A stretch of DNA of 64,000 nt from Cohnella hashimotonis (GTDB lineage: Bacteria; Bacillota; Bacilli; Paenibacillales; Paenibacillaceae), in contig NZ_JAGRPV010000001.1 of NCBI RefSeq assembly GCF_030014955.1, positions 8,603,869 to 8,667,868 on the forward strand, given 5' to 3'. A program made the translations under genes and the position numbers. The first letter of the stretch is position 1. Every line of letters begins with the position of its first letter. The notes beneath the pieces were generated by a model. The model searched no databases. It saw nothing but the letters and a program-made list of their open reading frames with translations, and had not been told where the DNA came from. Below, piece by piece: positions 62,045-64,000 of the stretch.

Positions 62045-63600
62045 GTTACTACTTAGGTCCACCCTTTTAGCTTTCTGGATATAGGTGTAAAAGATGATAC
62101 CTATACATATTCAGAAAGGGGTGAATCCGGTGGTAGATAAGAAGCTCATCAAGCAGATCAGCCATAGTGATCCTGAGACCATCGAGGCTTTTATTACGTC
62201 GCTGGTCGATCAGTTTACCGCTACAATCGCGCAGTATACCGCTAAAATCGAGAAGCTTGAAAACCGAATCAAAGACCTCGAACGTCAGCTTGGCCAAAAC
62301 TCCCGCAATAGCAGCAAACCGCCTTCAAGTGACGGTTTCCGCAAGCCGACCAACTCGCGGCAGCCCGGCGGAAAAAAGGGAGCGCCAAAGGGCCATGACG
62401 GACATACGTTGCTCTTCGCTGAAGTGCCGGATCACGTCGTTCATCAAACCATATCCGTCTGCGGCGCTTGTCAGGCGTCGCTCGAAGCCGTGCCGTCTTT
62501 GGACTACGAGAGACGTCAGGTTTTTGACCTGCCTGCACCACGCGTTGTGGTCACCGAGTATCGCGCAGAGAAAAAGTGTTGTCCGCATTGTCGGCGTACG
62601 CAGCGCGCCCTCTTTCCTGAGGGCGTGAATGCTGCCACACAATACGGCGACGGATTCGCAGCCTGGACCGCGTATTTGAGCGCGTTTCAAATGATTCCGC
62701 TTGCGCGTATTGGGCAACTCTTTGCCGATTTGACCCGTTACCGTCCGAGCGATGCGACGCTCTTGTCGTACCTAAAAGTCATGCATCACCGCCTAGCACC
62801 GGCTGAGCAATGCGTGCGCGAGGCGCTGCTGAAAAGCGACTATCTGCATTGCGACGAAACGGGCTTTGGTGTCCAAGATCACGAGCACTGGCTACATACC
62901 GCCTCCACTGCCGATTACACGCTATTTACCGTTCATCCCAGCCGCGGAAGTGTGGGCATGAAAGCAGGAGAAATCTTGTCTACTTACACGGGAACGGTGA
63001 TGCATGACAGCTACGGCGCTTACTTTAAAGATGAATTCTCCTTCTCCCACTCGCTCTGCTGCGCCCATCTGCTTCGTGAATGCCAGGGGATAAGCGAGCA
63101 TGACAAGCATACCTGGTCGACGCGGATGAAAACGTTGCTGCAGGAAAGCTGGAAGACAGCTTCGGACCACCGAAAACGAGGTGAGCCTTTGAGACAGGAA
63201 CACATCCAGCAGATGCAGCAACAGTACGACGAAATTCTAAAACAAGGTGAACTTGAATGGTCCAAAGATCCTGTTCGCCCCAAAACCGGCCCGAGAGGCC
63301 GAAAAACGAAAAGCAAAGCGGCGAATTTGGGACAGCGGTTCCTGAGTTACAAGGACGCCATTCTCCGCTTTCTTTATGATGCCAAGGCGCCCTTTGACAA
63401 CAACCAGGCCGAACGCGATATTCGTATGGTGAAAGTCAAAGACAAAGTTTCAGGCTGCTTTCGTACAGAGCAAGGTGCAAAAGTTTTCGCGCGCGTGCGC
63501 GCCTTCATTTCCACACTTCTCAAGCAACAACTCCCCATACTCCCCTCCCTTTCGGCGGCACTCCGCGGCACGTTTACTTTCGGTTGACCTAAGTAGTAAC
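62045..63600 (+). mobile_element. Complete IS66-family insertion sequence, 1556 bp
   Basis: Ends are perfect 15-bp inverted repeats, GTTACTACTTAGGTC at 62045-62059 and its complement at 63586-63600, extendable to 18 of 20. They are flanked by the 8-bp direct repeat CGTTTTTG (62037-62044 and 63601-63608). Eight-bp duplications are the norm for IS66. Only the tnpC-type gene is present, as in the single-gene (ISBst12-like) branch, with no tnpA or tnpB. Confidence 0.95.
62094..63587 (+). CDS. IS66-family transposase (TnpC-type)
   Basis: A 497-residue transposase. An N-terminal coiled coil (about 30-70) precedes the Ser/Pro-rich NSSKPPSSDG motif of IS66 proteins. A zinc-finger segment has CGAC and CCPHC. 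DDE residues appear in YLHCDETGF, VMHDSYGAYF and NNQAERDIRMVKVK, and the C-terminus is the usual RVRAFISTLLKQ. It appears intact. The ATG at 62094 has AGGTG upstream; a GTG at 62130 after GAAAGGGGTG is an alternative start. Confidence 0.95.
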   Translation: MIPIHIQKGVNPVVDKKLIKQISHSDPETIEAFITSLVDQFTATIAQYTAKIEKLENRIKDLERQLGQNSRNSSKPPSSDGFRKPTNSRQPGGKKGAPKGHDGHTLLFAEVPDHVVHQTISVCGACQASLEAVPSLDYERRQVFDLPAPRVVVTEYRAEKKCCPHCRRTQRALFPEGVNAATQYGDGFAAWTAYLSAFQMIPLARIGQLFADLTRYRPSDATLLSYLKVMHHRLAPAEQCVREALLKSDYLHCDETGFGVQDHEHWLHTASTADYTLFTVHPSRGSVGMKAGEILSTYTGTVMHDSYGAYFKDEFSFSHSLCCAHLLRECQGISEHDKHTWSTRMKTLLQESWKTASDHRKRGEPLRQEHIQQMQQQYDEILKQGELEWSKDPVRPKTGPRGRKTKSKAANLGQRFLSYKDAILRFLYDAKAPFDNNQAERDIRMVKVKDKVSGCFRTEQGAKVFARVRAFISTLLKQQLPILPSLSAALRGTFTFG

Positions 63601-63895
63601 CGTTTTTGCAGTTATTCTATCCAAAAGGGGCGACATCGGCCCAAAAAGATGTATATTTGCAGGCATTGCGGCGGAAGAACGAAGCGGGCGACGATGCGCG
63701 GACTACCGGAGAGGCGGTTAGAGAGGCAGGCAGAGAGACGGGCGAACAGGCTATCGAAGAGGCAGCGGAGAGGCGGTCGAAAAGGCTGTCGGAGAGGCAG
63801 TTGGTGAGGCGTGCGAAAAGGCTGTCGGAGAGGCTGTCGGACGAGCCATCGATAGGCGTTCCGAGCGCCTCCGGCTTCGGATATCCGCCAAACTT
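63601..63895. repeat. Dispersed double-hairpin element, copy D, right part with expanded tail
   Basis: After the IS, CGTTTTTGCAGTTATTCTAT resumes unit b, ending at AGATGTATATTTGCAGGC (63648-63663). The tail then carries many GGCTGTCGGAGAGGC-like words (63700-63850), an expansion relative to the other copies, and ends ACGAGCCATC...GCGTTCCG as in copies A and B. Confidence 0.78.
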
Positions 63896-63900
63896 TAAAG

Positions 63901-63941
63901 AACCGTCCGGGCGAGCTTCGATCCGCCCCGGCGGTTTTTTC
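63901..63941 (+). terminator. Terminator-like hairpin
   Basis: AACCGTCCGGGCG pairs with CGCCCCGGCGGTT around GAGCTTCGATC and is followed by six T. No gene was recognised in the remaining 59 bases. Confidence 0.75.
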
Positions 63942-64000
63942 TCGTGGGCTACGACCTAAGCCTCGCCGCCCGCGGGTCTCGACCGCTCGACCGTAAGCCT

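Noticed and set aside
62045..63600. RAYT or other partner gene mobilising the dispersed hairpin element
   Set aside because: The transposase here is an IS66 TnpC with its own 15-bp ends and 8-bp duplication; it interrupts the element rather than encoding its mobility.

Overview
The window looks like chromosomal DNA of a high-GC, Gram-positive, spore-former-type bacterium of the Paenibacillaceae (Cohnella or a close relative is my best guess). The reasons are strong AAGGAGG ribosome binding sites with frequent GTG/TTG starts, S-layer homology (SLH) anchoring, YesM/YesN-type two-component pairs, LplB/YtcP-type sugar importers without their own ATPase, LacI/CcpA-like operators, and abundant plant polysaccharide enzymes. 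No rRNA, tRNA or CRISPR was seen.

Layout. 1-885 is two tandem repeat arrays. 886-5083 holds two divergent AraC/PhyH dioxygenase pairs. 5147-9705 is a YesN regulator, a GH88/105 hydrolase and a YesM kinase. 9740-10476 is a 52-bp tandem array. 10756-25903 is a polysaccharide-use block: heparinase II/III-like lyase, a Cys/Met-type PLP enzyme, a second GH88/105, an ABC importer (two permeases and a lipoprotein), an unknown 569-residue protein, a Gfo/Idh/MocA oxidoreductase, and a second kinase/regulator pair. 25916-26200 is another 52-bp array with a related core in opposite orientation. 26451-35182 holds a second ABC importer, then a GH78 rhamnosidase, a cyclase-family hydrolase, a 2-hydroxyacid dehydrogenase and an SDR. 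35375-38349 has an NHL propeller protein and a third PhyH/AraC divergent pair. 38381-46478 carries a secreted protein, a GGDEF protein, asparaginase, GH130, a ThrE-type exporter in two parts, and an AlkZ-like protein. 46774-48428 is a complete insertion sequence. 48710-54820 has a PAS histidine kinase and a LacI/kinase/GH4 operon. 55490-61710 has a giant SLH-anchored GH26 mannanase and a secreted sialidase-fold protein. 62045-63600 is a complete IS66-family element.

How the genes fit together. The likely theme is sensing, degrading and importing plant cell-wall polysaccharides (rhamnose/uronic-acid-containing pectin or gum, and beta-mannan). Lyase and GH88/105 enzymes would make and split unsaturated uronides, GH78 would release rhamnose, and the GH26 and GH130 enzymes would act on mannan. 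The importers probably borrow a shared MsmX-like ATPase encoded elsewhere.

Most unusual points. (1) At least six intergenic arrays of unrelated sequence share a 51-52 bp period, and most carry a short dyad in each unit. (2) A roughly 250-350 bp dispersed element made of two imperfect hairpins occurs four times, and both insertion sequences have landed at small hairpin loops inside copies of it. (3) Three separate divergent AraC/PhyH modules occur in one window. All functional calls come from reading motifs by eye; no database search was possible.
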